Positions 44,470 through 57,200 of a stretch of DNA of 64,000 nt are shown here, in pieces; position 1 is the stretch's first letter, and each line of letters starts with the position of its first letter. The notes under the pieces were generated by a model. It did no database searches. It saw only the letters and a list, made by a program, of their open reading frames with translations, and was not told where the DNA came from. A program made the translations under genes and the position numbers. Source of the DNA: Raphanus sativus (lineage: Eukaryota > Streptophyta > Magnoliopsida > Brassicales > Brassicaceae); contig NC_079515.1 of the NCBI RefSeq assembly GCF_000801105.2, positions 33,875,407 through 33,939,406 of the forward strand, read 5' to 3'.

Positions 44470-45873
44470 AGTGAGGTTGATGAAAGCATGAGATTATCCT
44501 TGGAAGGAATGAGGTCTTTTGGGAGATGATGATAGTTGGTCGTTCCTAATGTTTGTCTTTTTGTATAGACTGAGTACTAAAGAGTAGAGCTGTCTTAACT
44601 TCTCCATTGTGATGTGGTTGTTTTTGTTTAGATTAAGTTTTTGATTTTGTGAAGAGGTTTTCTGGAAAAGAAGACTGCTCTTCATCAAGAAGTCATCCCA
44701 ATCAATCAATATTTTAGTTTTTAGAAAAGAGTTTATTTTTTTGGGCCTTGGTGGGAGATGCAAACACCTCGACACAACAATTGAGAAGACGTAAAGAAAA
44801 GAAAGATATACAAGGCAAGCTATAACTAAATCCCTAGATTCAGCACAATATACTGTTTTGGAGCATTACCTAGTGTGATAGCATGGAGATAATTATGTGT
44901 GTTTAAATGCTAGAAAGTCTATAAATTGCACCTGATCTAGTGCTGATTGCTGAATACGACCTCAACGATTGCATTTATTATGATACCCTATAGTAGAATA
45001 TCGTTATCAGAGGCTCAGAGCTATTAATTTGGATTATTCCATGCTATTTTCCTTTTTTTATAGACTCTACTTCTATACTGCATCCTAGTGACCAAGGATG
45101 ATGACTTAACAAATTAAATAGACGAATAAAACACAAAGCTGAGCTAATTTGGTGATTAATCTCTCCTTTTATTCATTAAGGGTAAACTTGGAGATAATTG
45201 AAGTCCAAGAGTTTGAGAATCTGCCACCCCCAATCACAAGTTATTAACATCGTCTGTTACAATAATATGGCCTGGCTAAAAACAAAACACCGATCATCCA
45301 CACATATTTTGTTTAGAAGTTTAAAATATACTTCAAGTTTTGCAGCCACCATTGGAGAAAAAGAGAAAGACAAAAGTACTGAAGCTGGCAGAGTGCAGTG
45401 AATGATGGACAGAAAAGGAATGACACGTCCTTCCCAATTATTCTCAATTTTTAATTCAAATATCTACATATTTTCACATTCGAAAATGAACATTAATTAA
45501 TATAAAATATATGACGTCTTAAGTATTTAATGGTCTGAACCGAATCAAAAAAGAGTCACAGACCAAAGATCTGGTACGGTTTAGTCAGTACGCCCATTAT
45601 TGACTTTAACAACTCATCCTTCTTTACTTAACTAAAGTCAAGCAAAAAAAAAAGGTAAAGAAAAGCCTTTTGGAAAACGCGTGTAAGAAAAGCGATACAA
45701 TCTGGCGCGTGGGAAGATTCTCGGCAATCTGGTATATAATAAGACAGGCCGTTATGTAATAAAAACTCAGTTTCTCCATACCTAAGTGTTATCTACTCTG
45801 TAAGTAAGTGTGTAGTAGTTTAAACGAGAATAATCTCCGACAAAACTCGCTCTAAAATCTCCGGCGATGAAAG
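44470..45873. other. Intergenic and IQD23 upstream region
   Basis: No gene recognised. A TATATAA box at 45732-45739 and CTCAGTTTCTCC pyrimidine leader lie upstream of IQD23. Confidence 0.6.
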
Positions 45874-48395
45874 ATGGGCTTTTTCGGGAGACTTTTCGGG
45901 AGTAAGAAGCAGGACTCGTCGACCAACAGACGGAGGTGGAGCTTCGCCACCAGATCTTCCAAACCGGCGGCTTCTTCAAGCTCAAGCAAGAGACGCTCGT
46001 ATCCGTCGGCGGAAGCTTCGTCGGTGAATGAGGAGGAAAACGGCGACAAACATGCGATAGCCGTAGCAGCTGCGACCGCCGCGGTGGCGGAAGCTGCTCT
46101 AGCTGCTGCTCATGCTGCGGCGGAGGTTGTGAGACTCACGAGCGGAACCGGCGGGAGAAACGGCGGAGGGAGTAGTAACCGTCGGTGGGCTCAGGAGTAT
46201 TTAGCGGCGGTGAAGATTCAATCTGCTTTCCGTGGTTATCTGGTTAGTTAAATTTCTCACCGTAGAAAGTTTGAAACTTTTTAAAAACTTAAAATTCAAA
46301 ATAGATTTATGTTTTTTCTTTCCTGGGGATGGTCCCAACGAAAGAAGAAGAAGACAAACAAATTTTGAAATGAAGAAGATTCTTGGAAACTTTACACTTG
46401 CCGACAATATTATTCGTGGTTGTGGATAGTTATAATTTATATGGTCAGTTTCTTCCCAAAAACACATGTTACATGTTCATCATTTCTTTATGAAAAATCT
46501 ACCAGCTTTTTTTCAGAATTTTGAAAGTTCAATTCTTGCACTAGTGTTGTTGGTGTGATGAATCACTGTTTTGGTTCTTTTTACAGTTTTTATGTAAATA
46601 AACACACGGATTAGCGTTACTACTATATCACACATGGTTTTGTTTGCTTTAGGAGCAACTTTAATTATTTTTTTTCAGAAACTTTATTCTTTTAACTGTG
46701 TTTTTTTCTCAAAGTTGCATACTTTATCTTCCCTTTTTACTTGTAAAGATTTTGGTTTTTTAAACCATGTTTGTAATCCTTTTTCAAGTTCGTATCGGTG
46801 GATTTCTTTATCAAATAAAAAGGTTCAGATTTTTTCAAAAAAAAAAAAAAAAAAAGGTTCAGAACACGGAATTTGGAGATGCTCTAATTCGAGTTTTCCA
46901 AGATCTAATGTTCTCGAATCTCGACCAATGTGAAAATAAGAACTCATGTGTGCGTGTGTGTGTACACCTTGACCTTGAGACATACTTTGCAAAATGGTGG
47001 GCTCTGTAATTACTATATCTAGTTTTTGGTACAAGTGGAAGTGGTTGGAAAACTAAAAGCAAAATAGAATAATTCCAGTAATCCCTTTCAGTACTTATTT
47101 TTTCTCATTTGGTTTTTATTATAATTAGTTGGCAAAACCATGATTATGTCTTCAACAGATGATTAAACTCGCTTCGTATTGTTTTGTTATTTATTTCACT
47201 TTCAAGCAAACTCAAGTTTTGATTATTAGTGGAGCCAATTAGTATGGTGTCAATTATCATTTTAACAGAAGTTAGAGGGCTTTTATGTCGGTCAAAAGCA
47301 ATTTATTAAAAATATAAAATATCCACAGTTTATATTATACTAGTAAACTACTACAGTATGGTGCAAATTGTAAAACAATAAGCGCAATTTTTTTTCGTTT
47401 AGAATCGACTACACTAAACACATTCATTTGGCTTAAGGTTGTGATTTATTCAAAAAGACATACATGAAATGCAACACACAGAACCAAAACCTATGTCTTG
47501 TTCATTTTACTGTCGGAGTTGAAGTATTTTTTTTTTGGTTAATGTGGAAAATGTTTAGGCGAGGAGAGCACTAAGAGCACTAAAGGCACTAGTGAAGCTT
47601 CAAGCATTAGTGAGAGGACACATAGTGAGAAAGCAAACTGCAGATATGTTTCGAAGGATGCAGACTCTGGTCCGTCTCCAAGCACAAGCTCGTACACGAG
47701 CCTCACGTTCCTCTCACTCCTCTGCTTCATTCCACTCCTCAACCGCTCTACTCTTCCCTTCTTCCACTCCTTCTCCTCGTTCCCTCCACACCCGCTCCCT
47801 TTCAAACGCCGAAGCCATCCCTATGGACCACCACCGCGGCAGCTCCAAACGCGTGGATTGGCAAACCGAGGAAGACGTGGACAAGATCCTAGAAGTCGAC
47901 ACTTGGAAGCCACGTCTACATCATCATCCTAAGCCGCTACGTTCGGAGAGAAACAACGAGTCTCCGAGGAAAAGACAGCAGTCTCTATTGGCTCCGAGAA
48001 GTACAGAGAATAGTCCTCAAGTTGGGTCTAGTGGCTCGAGGAGAAGAACCCCGTTTACGCCCACGACGACAAGAAGCGAGTATTCTTGGGGGTGTAGTAA
48101 CTATTACTACTCGGGTTATCACCCGAACTACATGGCTAACACGGAGTCTTACAAAGCTAAAGTCCGGTCACAAAGCGCGCCGAAGCAGAGACTTGAGGTC
48201 TCTAACGAGACCAGTGGATACAAGAAGTCTGTTCAGGGACAGTATTATTACTACACGGCGGTTGCGGAGGAGAGTTTGGACGTTGGAAGCCCTGGTTACT
48301 ACGGAGGAGAAGGAGGAGGAGGAGGAGGAGGTTCTGAACGATTGAATCGGAACCAGAGCGAGAAGACAAGGATGCGTTCTTCGTTTCTTGTTTAG
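45874..48395 (+). CDS. IQD23: IQ67-domain protein IQD23 (calmodulin-binding)
   Basis: Two exons, 45874-46242 and 47559-48395, joined in phase to give 401 residues. The N-terminus [12 protein letters not shown] is the family start. The IQ67 domain spans the intron: [12 protein letters not shown], then [20 protein letters not shown] and [18 protein letters not shown], with the conserved intron position. The C-terminal [15 protein letters not shown] is the DUF4005 signature. IQD proteins are basic scaffolds that bind calmodulin and associate with microtubules or nuclei. The 1.3-kb intron contains only AT-rich DNA. An Ala-rich stretch ([20 protein letters not shown]) precedes the IQ motifs. Confidence 0.93.
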
Positions 48396-48660
48396 ATTTT
48401 TATGGTTTTTTAATGTGTAAATCTCAATGTTTTTTTTAACAAGTTTCGATTGCTTGCATAAGAAGGAACACAACTCTGTTCTTTTTATCTTTCTTGATTA
48501 AATGTTCAATCAAAACAAAACTCTAAACTAATCGATGTTACTGTTTTTAAACAAGACAAGAACTATGAGTTTAATTTAATACATATTTGTTTAGATTAAA
48601 GACACTCATAAACAATCTGTTCAGTTTGATCCACAACCAAAGTCTTGTCCCTTGCCTTCT

Positions 48661-49098
48661 TCACTGAATGCTAAAAATAGAAAATAACTTATTTCATAGA
48701 GAAAATAACTTATTAAATGATGGAAGTAACATAACTTACAAGTTGCAGTCGGTGTTAGGGTCGATGGTGAAGCCCAAAACGATGCCGCAGAAGCCAGACA
48801 AGGTAGAGATGGCGGTGGCGTTTGAGTTATAGACACTGATGAGATCAATGAAGCAGTTACAGAGCCAGCGTCTCTTGTCAGAAGAATCAGAGTAAGTTCC
48901 GAGGACTGTCATCGCGTCGCAGCAGCTTGAACCGGGTACAGGATCCGGGTAGCCGTAATTCACAAACTCAGTGCAGGAGGATATCAGCGTTCCGACGGCT
49001 ACACAGTCCGCCGCGTTTTCAACGGTGGCTGAACATATAGCTGATGAGAGTGATAAGAAGAGAGACACCAACACTACTGGAGAGAATAATCTCGTCAT
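48661..49098 (-). CDS. Bifunctional inhibitor/lipid-transfer-type 8-Cys protein
   Basis: Exon 1 is 48740-49098; a tiny exon 2 (48661-48670, after TTTTTAG) supplies FIQ-stop. The signal peptide is MTRLFSPVVLVSLFLSLSSA. The eight-Cys pattern is complete: DC, SC, CC, LCNC, FCG and DC, as in the LTP/hydrophobic-protein fold. Such proteins are secreted or GPI-linked and bind lipids; the exact ligand is unknown. If the small intron is not used, the reading ends DCNL shortly after. It lies between IQD23 and OXA1, which fits At5g62065. Its promoter runs into the N gap 40 bp upstream. Confidence 0.85.
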
Positions 49099-49137
49099 GT
49101 AATTTAGCTAGGGCGTTTTTTAAGCTTGTTAAACAAG

Positions 49138-49237
49138 NNNNNNNNNNNNNNNNNNNNNNNNNNNNNNNNNNNNNNNNNNNNNNNNNNNNNNNNNNNNNNN
49201 NNNNNNNNNNNNNNNNNNNNNNNNNNNNNNNNNNNNN
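49138..49237. other. Assembly gap of exactly 100 N
   Basis: Unsized scaffold join close to the 5' end of the lipid-transfer-type gene. Confidence 0.98.
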
Positions 49238-50152
49238 TTAGGGTGGGTTTATAGAGAAAAAGAAAGACAAACGACTAAGTGAGGAGGGAGGACTTATTTG
49301 TGCATGCTTGGAGTTTGGTTTACAACAGAGGTTGTGTGATCAGCCATGTGGTTTACATGAATTTTCTTTTCAAAAAAAAAAAAAAAGAAACCAGGGGGTG
49401 AACATGAACATGGATCAAATACCAATAGATGTTGCATCGACTGGATGGTGCCGAAGACGAAAAGCAAAACGTGTGATTGGATATGGTCAACCATAGCTTC
49501 TACTCGCATTGGAACCTCTAGAGAGACTCTATCTCTCTCGGAGTATCTTACCGGACTTTTTTCGATTTACGGTAATGTAATCTAAACCGACTTTACGAGC
49601 CCTGACCAAAAAAATAAAATGAGAAATCAAAACCGAAAAATCGGTTAGAATTCGGTTCGTGTTTGAACCAAAACAAACCGGTTTAACTAAAACCCTTAAT
49701 CTTCACAAGTTGCGCATCAACCCAATTCATCATCATCATCGTCATTTTGCTCCCTCCCGTCTTTTGTTTCGCCGTCACCGTCTTCCTCTTCCATAGCCGC
49801 CAGGTTCAATTTCTGCAGAGATTCTCTGTTTTGTTCAACTTTAGACTCAGATTTGGATACGTGAGCTTGATTTTATTCAATCTCTCTGCTTTCCAGTCTG
49901 ATTTATGTTTCCAGTAGTTCATAAAAGGATCTCAGTTTGTTTTCTGTGACCATCTTTTTAGTAGGATCGATGTTTAAAGCTTTACTCTTTCGATCTGAAA
50001 AATTCACATCTTCACCTGCATATCTAGTAGGATCAATCGTTCATTGTCTTAAAGCTTTCCTCTTTGACCTGGAAAATTACACTATCTTGCCCATAATCAC
50101 ACACCTTCCTTACTACTAATGTAGGATCTTGTTTTTTTTAGATTCCTGCAAA
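49238..50152 (+). other. OXA1 upstream region and probable 5' UTR intron
   Basis: No separate gene seen. A TC-rich leader (about 49750-49803) ends GCCGCCAG before GTTCAATT, and TTTTTTTAG precedes ATTCCTGCAAAATGG at 50141, so a 5' UTR intron of about 340 bp is likely. Confidence 0.45.
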
Positions 50153-52281
50153 ATGGCAGCTTTCAGGCGAGCCTTATCTATTAGGTCCACCCTTACCGGT
50201 CGACAACCGTATCAACTAGCTTTCCACATCATCCCTCGCGACAATGATCATGAAGAGAGTTCTTCATTCACTTCTCAAAGAAGTTACCATAGCTTCCTTC
50301 ACCAACAAAGATCCTCCTCCTCCTCTATCATCAACTCACACCTCTCCCATTTTCCTGGAGGAGGAGGAGGAGGCTTACATGTGCCTGCTTCCGCCTCTGC
50401 TTTTGCTTTCTATCGCTATATGTCAAGTGCGCATGGTGTTGGTTCCGATAAAATTGGTGTGATCAACGACATCGCTGAAGTCATAACCGACTCAGCAACG
50501 TTGCAAGATGCGCCAGCTCAGGCTGCTGCTGCAGTCGGTGAAGTTGCACTTGCGGCTAATGACTCTTTCTTGCCTATTGCGGCTCTTCAGCATTGCATTG
50601 ATATGGTTCATTGTTACACTGGTTTGGAGTGGTAAGATAAAATTTCAAGTTCCTTATATGAGTTAAAATCTTAAAAGTTTCATTTGAATTAAGGTTTAAA
50701 TTATTTTCATTGTGTACTTTTCTTGGCTATGAACAGGTGGGCATCCATTGTTTTAGCAACAGTTTTGATCCGGTCTTCAACAGTTCCTCTCTTGATCAAA
50801 CAAATGAAAGACACTATGAAGTTATCCGTATGTCTTCTCCCTTCTCCCTTTTCCTTTTTTTTTTCCAACTTGGAGACCTTTTATTAGGATGGTGTATTCA
50901 TCAGTAGTGTATTCTATGGTCATGCAGCTGATGAAGCCACGATTGGAAGCCATTCGCGAGGATATGCAAAACAAGGTACGTTATCAGAGCCATACACATC
51001 ATGTGCTACCTCCTCCCTTTTGCTACTCTGAAAAATAGTTTTTGCTCTGACTACAATCCCTTCTTTTGATTTTCCCCATTTCGTTTCTTCCTCTATGTGT
51101 TCAGGGAATGGACCAGGTTACAATGGCAGAAGGTCAAAAGAAGATGAAGAATCTGTTTAAAGAGTAAGCCTGCCTTTTAAATTTTAAAAAGTAACTGAGA
51201 TAGGTTTGTGACTAAAACGAGTGTTGTACAGGCTGTTGGGTATAATTGGGTATAATTGGTAGATATGTCCACATAACAATACACTGTCTGTTTATAATTG
51301 TACAGATATGGAGTGACTCCATTCACCCCAATGAAAGGGATGCTTATTCAGGGACCTCTCTTCATCTGCTTTTTCCTTGCTGTAAGACCTTTCAAATTAT
51401 TTCTGTCTTTGTTGTTTGATATTAGTCTTCTCGTCTCAGTCATTTTGCTTTTCTTTCCCCACAGATACGAAACATGGCAGAGAAGGTACCTTCGTTCCAA
51501 ACCGGAGGTGCTTTATGGTTTACCGATCTAACCACACCTGACAGCTTATACATCTTACCGGTTATAACAGCGTTGACATTCTTGATAACCGTTGAGGTAC
51601 AGTTTCTCATGCTAACTTTTAATAACAGTTTTCAACAATTGTCAGACACTTGCTAACTTGAATACGTCACTTGATAGTTAAATGCACAAGAAGGCATGGA
51701 AGGAAACCCAATGGCAGGCACTATAAAAAACGTTTTCCGGGGTTTCGCTCTCCTCACAGTCCCAATGACAATGAGTTTCCCACAGGTTATGTTTTTTTTT
51801 TTAATTATTCATCCTAAAACCTCCAAAAGATTTTTCTTCTAACGTAGTTGGAAAAATTTGCAGGCCATATTTTGTTATTGGATCACTTCCAACCTCTTCT
51901 CTCTCACGTATGGACTTGGTAAGTGAGTGAGTGAGTGAGTGAGTGAGTAAGATGTATAATTGCGTCATAACCTTAACAATTAATGGTTAAATCTTTTGGT
52001 GATGAATGACAGTGATTAAGCGTCCTCAAGTGAAGAAGATGTTAAAGATACCTGAACTGCCTCCACCTCCTCCAGGTCAACAACCTTCCTTTGACCTGTT
52101 CGCAGCTCTGAAGAAAATGAAAGCCATGACACAGGACCATACCGAGAACCAGGCTCAACAACCATCTTCGCCAGTAAACCCGAGGATCTCTTCAGCGTCC
52201 ATGAGTCCTGTTAGTAGGAGGCTCAAGGCTTTGGAGAGCCAAGTTAAGGGAAGGAAGAAGAACAGCAGCAAGAAGAGGTGA
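50153..52281 (+). CDS. OXA1: OXA1 mitochondrial inner-membrane insertase
   Basis: Nine exons with consistent phase: 50153-50631, 50737-50827, 50928-50975, 51105-51163, 51306-51381, 51465-51596, 51678-51785, 51864-51918 and 52013-52281, giving 438 residues. The N-terminus (MAAFRRALSIRSTLTGR) is a basic presequence. The YidC/Oxa1 core starts with GLEWWASIVLATVLIRSSTV and contains GMLIQGPLFICFFLAIRNMA, PDSLYILPVITALTFLITVE and FCYWITSNLFSLTYGLV. The C-terminal tail is basic (KGRKKNSSKKR), as expected for ribosome contact. The protein inserts respiratory-chain subunits from the matrix side. The gene appears intact and matches At5g62050. Confidence 0.95.
51920..51949. repeat. (GTGA)n microsatellite at OXA1 intron 8 donor
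   Basis: GTAAGTGAGTGAGTGAGTGA continues for about seven units directly from the splice donor, a likely polymorphic marker. Confidence 0.85.
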
Positions 52282-52699
52282 TTTAACCACCCTTGCGTGC
52301 ATTAATATTTTTGTTAGGGTTGCTGCCAAAGGAAAGAAACAATAAAAAAGCTTTTATGTCAAAAAGTGTTAAGAGGATGAGAACCAATCATATTTGATAC
52401 TACACGGTTTGTTCTCATTTTAGATGAAACTAAAACCGGAGAGCCAGCTTTAGTGATATTATATGTTTTTCTTTGATAATTTTACCATAACCATATTTGT
52501 AAGTTTGTTCTTTTTGAAACTTCTATTATATTTTTTCAGGTACTAGTAAAATCAAATGACATTCTTTTATTTCTTTTGAGTTGAACATACAAAAACAACA
52601 CATACCCTGTGCTTACTTAGGGAACTTTATTTTGACACATTAAGGGTATAGTGAGAACTTTATTTCTACATTTAGAGTAGAGTGTTTTATTATAGTTGA
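52282..52699. other. Convergent 3' region between OXA1 and BFT
   Basis: AT-rich, holding the 3' UTRs of the two genes; no gene seen. Confidence 0.6.
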
Positions 52700-53595
52700 T
52701 TAGTAAGAAGGACGTCTTCGAGGAGCAGTTTCACGTTGGGCGTTGAAGTAAACAGCGGCAACAGGTAGAGAAAGACCAAAGAAAGCAGAGAAGTCTCTTG
52801 TGTTGAAACATTCCCTTCTTGCAGGTGCCGCCTTCACCGTTTGCCTCCCTCTCTGTCTGAACAGCACAAACGCGTATCTGTGTATCCCAATCACCGGTTT
52901 AGGCGTTTCATATCTCACCATCTCTCTCCCTGCAATCAAATCACCATTCATGTAAAAATGTGTCATTCAACATCTTATTATTGAACTGCTGACGTATAGT
53001 TTTATGATGTGATTTTAATTACCAAAAGAAGCATCGGTTGTCCCGGGAATGTCTGTCACCATCCTGAATTCGATTAAACATATACACATCATAAAAGAAG
53101 GCACATTATACATTATTTTCAATATGTAAAATAAAGTATATTAGTTATTGTTGTTATATATATGTGAAGAGATGTGTTATACTACGTACCAATGCAGATA
53201 TTCACGCATGTAAGGATTACTAGGACTGGGGGCATCAGGGTCCATCATGATCTTTAGAAGTAGAAAATAAAATTAAAAAAGACAATCGTTGTTAGAAGAC
53301 CAAAAATAAATATTGTGCATGCTTATATTTATAATGAAATAAATAGTTCTTTTTTTTGCTAATAAAAAGAAATAAATAAAGTTAAGTTAGTAACTAAGGT
53401 GAAGAATGAACGGAGATCATGGCCGCCAACTTCGACACGAGGCTTAGAGAGCAGAAGAGAAGGAGCGAGCTCATGGCCATTGGAGACGATTGTATTGGAA
53501 CTGTAAGTGACTCTCATAGTCACACTTGGATTGAACATTTCTATGACATCTCCTATCACTCTTCCCACTATTAGTGGTTCTATTTCTCTGGACAT
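52700..53595 (-). CDS. BFT: BFT, FT/TFL1-family (PEBP) floral regulator
   Basis: Four exons on the minus strand: 53395-53595 (201 bp), 53190-53251 (62 bp), 53023-53063 (41 bp) and 52700-52929 (230 bp). The 62/41 bp middle exons are hallmarks of the FT/TFL1 family. The product is 177 residues: [20 protein letters not shown], then [34 protein letters not shown] and [16 protein letters not shown] is a TFL1-like repressor of flowering, known for action under salt stress in Arabidopsis. Tyr85 (in REYLHW) is of the FT type, while the external-loop position aligned with FT Gln140 is acidic (Glu141, RRECFN), closer to TFL1. Coding sequence intact. A CACTA transposon lies 203 bp upstream of the start codon. 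Confidence 0.95.
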
Positions 53596-53686
53596 TGTTG
53601 ACCTCTTTTTTTTTCCTTTGTTGCTCCAATTTTGTTTGTGTGTGTTGTGGTTATGCTGGTTTCTTTGGAATGAGCCATATGATAGC

Positions 53687-53696
53687 TTTTTTATAG
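53687..53696 (-). promoter_or_regulatory. TATA box of BFT
   Basis: CTATAAAAAA on the minus strand, about 95 bp above the start codon and about 100 bp from the CACTA end. Confidence 0.55.
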
Positions 53697-54273
53697 GCGT
53701 ACTAAAGAATCTCGGGACATGGCACAACTTGGGAGATAAAAAATGGGATTTGGTATGTATATATACTCTACTAAGAGAGTGTTTTCCATAAAATTCTCAC
53801 TACAAGAAAACAGCATTTTGGCGAGGAAAGTTAACGAGGAAATATAATCATCGTAATTTTACGAGGAACTTACGAGGAATTTACAAAGAAAGAAATAAAC
53901 CTCGTTATTTCCTCGTAAACTAACGAAGACAATATTTCGTCGTAAAGCCCATGTAACTTTACGTGGTCTTTACGAGGAAATACACTTTCCTCGTAAAGAC
54001 CACGTAAAGCTTGCATTATCTTTACGAGGAAAAGTGGAAATATACTTTCCTCGTTAAATCAACGTAAATTTACGTCACCTTTACGAGGAAATGATATACG
54101 TGAACTTAACGAGGAATTTTAAAGCACGTTTTTTTTTGCTACCTACCTTTTCCTCGCAAATTCATCGCAAAACTTCAACTACCATATTCGAAAATTTTCT
54201 ATAAATATGGAAGTTTCAACATCATTTTAAACACACCAACAAGAAAAAAAAAGAAAAACGTGAAAGGAAAAAA

Positions 54274-57200
54274 ATGTCAGGCTCCGGGAATGTCTACGAG
54301 TTGCGGAGGTGGATGTATTTGCATAGAGATGCTAACGGGAGAGTGACGAAAGAATACATTGCGGGACTAAAGACATTTATGCATCAAGCAGATTCCACAC
54401 CGCTCGCCCTAGAAAGCGGTAAGATGTTCTGTCCATGTCGGAAATGCAACAATTCGAAATTGGCAAATCGTGAAAATGTTTGGAAGCATTTAATAAATAG
54501 AGGTTTCACGCCAAATTACTATATCTGGTTTCAACATGGAGAAGGTTATAATAATTATGATCAGAATGAAGCTAGTAGTAGTAATAGCAATTTTCAGGAA
54601 GAACCGGTTGCTCTTCATTTGCATAATGAACCTAGTTACCATCAGGAGGAGCAGATGGTAGATTTTGATAGGGTTCATGATATGGTAACTGATGCATTTG
54701 TAGCTCATGATGAAGATGAAGAACCTAACATAGATGCAAAAAAGTTTTATGAAATGTTAAATGCGGCGAATCAACCACTTTACAGTGGTTGTAGAGAAGG
54801 TCTCTCTAAATTGTCGTTGGCTGCTAGAATGATGAATATTAAAACTGATCACAATCTACCTGAAAGTTGCATGAATGAATGGGCAGACTTGTTCAAAGAG
54901 TATTTGCCGGAAGACAATGTGTCTGCTGATTCTTATTATGAGATTCAGAAACTGGTGTATAGTCTTGGGTTGCCTTCGGAGATGATAGATGTTTGCATCG
55001 ACAACTGCATGATCTACTGGGGAAATGATGAGAAGTTAGAAGAATGTCGATTCTGCAAGAAGCCACGATTCAAGCCGCAAGGACGGGGACGTAATAGGGT
55101 ACAGACAGATTGAAAAGATTGTACCAATCAGAGCAGACTGCTGGAAAGATGAGATGGCATGCCGAGCATACTCAGACGGATGGTGAGATGACACATCCAT
55201 CAGATGCAAGAGCCTGGAAACATTTTAACAAAGTATATCCGGAATTCGCTAGCAATATCCGGAATGTGTATCTCGGATTATGCACAGATGGATTTAGTCC
55301 ATTCGGAATGTCAGGGAGACAATATTCATTGTGGCCAGTCTTTCTTACGCCATACAACCTGCCACCGGAGATGTGCATGCAACGGGAGTTGCTATTCTTG
55401 ACCATATTAATACCTGGTCCAAAACATCCTAAAAGGTCGCTGGATGTTTTCCTGCAACCACTGATAAAAGAGTTGAAGGATTTGTGGTCAACAGGGGAGA
55501 GGACGTATGACTGCTCAACGAAGACGAATTTCACTATGCGAGCGATGCTTTTGTGGACCATAAGTGACTTTCCTGCCTATGGGATGTTGTCGGGATGGAC
55601 TACACATGGGAGATTAGCTTGTCCATATTGTAATGGAGCGACAGATGCGTTTCAACTGAAGAATGGGAGGAAGACAAGTTGGTTCGATTGTCATCGTAGA
55701 TTTCTTCCCATTGGCCATCCGTACCGAAGAAACAAGACATTGTTTAGGCACAAAAGGGTTGTGAGAGACACTCCTCCTCCATATTTAACTGGAGAAGAAA
55801 CTGAAAAGCAACTCGATTACTATGGAGCTTTGGAAACAGTTCCTCGTGGTGGTAATTGGCATGTTCCCCCTAATATGCCTGATTCTTACGGTGTTCATCA
55901 CAACTGGCACAAGAAGAGTATATTTTGGGAGTTGCCATATTGGAAGGATCTTCTTCTGCGCCACAACCTCGATGTGATGCATATAGAGAAGAATTTCTTT
56001 GAGAACATCATGAATACAATATTGAATGTCCCGGGGAAGACAAAAGACAACATAAAATCGAGGTTAGACTTGCCGGATATTTGCTCAAGAAGCGAGTTAC
56101 ATATAAACAGCAATGGGCAAGTTCCTGTTCCGATATTCAGATTGTCTTCAGAAAAAAAGTCGGTGTTGTTCAACTGGGTAGCATCAGAAGTGAAATTCCC
56201 CGATGGGTATGTTTCAAATCTGTCTAGATGCGTTGAAAAGGGTCAAAAGTTCTCCGGGATGAAGAGTCATGACTGTCATGTCTTTATGCAACGACTACTT
56301 CCCTTTGCTTTTGCGGAGCTACTTCCTACAAACGTACATGAAGCACTTGCAGGTACTATATTTATTATTGCAGTTATTTTATATATAATGATTTAGTTTG
56401 AAATATATATGACTAATATGTGTATAATTGTTTTTGGAATATACAAGGCATTGGAGCATTTTTCAGGGATCTGAGCACCCGCACCCTTAAAGTAGAAGTC
56501 GTGGAACAGCTTCAAGAGAACATTCCCATCTTATTGTGCAACTTGGAGAAGATATTTCCTCCTGGGTTTTTTGACGTAATGGAGCATCTAGCTGTCCACC
56601 TTCCATATGAGGCATTGCTTCGTGGACCTGTACATTACGGATGGATGTATCAGTATGAGCGAGCCATGAAATATTTGAAGGGAAAAGCAAAGAACCTTGC
56701 AAAGGTTGAAGGTTCTATAATTGCTGGAAGTTTGACGGACGAAACTTCTCACTTCACATCGTACTACTTTGCGTCAAAAGTACGTACTCGGAAAAGAGCT
56801 CCAAGGAGATATGATGATGGTGGTGTCGCGCCAACATACGCAGTTGCTGGTGTTCCAGACATCTTTAGCCAGATTGGGCGACTGGGTGGAAAATCAAAAG
56901 AGGTTTGGTGGTCGAGTGAAGAAGACGCTCATAGTGCACACACCTATATTCTACTTAATTGTGAGGATCCATTGATTCGTTATTTTGAAAGGTAACATAA
57001 ATGGACACGTATATATAAATTAACACATATATATAATTGCCAAATATTAATTAATATAAAATGTGATTTTACAGCCTATTTGTTTCACAAGTCGAAGAAA
57101 CATTCCCTGGTATATCCACAACTGACGTAGACAAAAGGAAAGATCAACACTTTATAAAGTGGTTGAAGAGTCAGGTATTAACTCAACCTCTTTATTCATA

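Noticed and set aside
47539..47902. Minus-strand frames across IQD23 exon 2
   Set aside because: Shadows of the IQ67 coding sequence.
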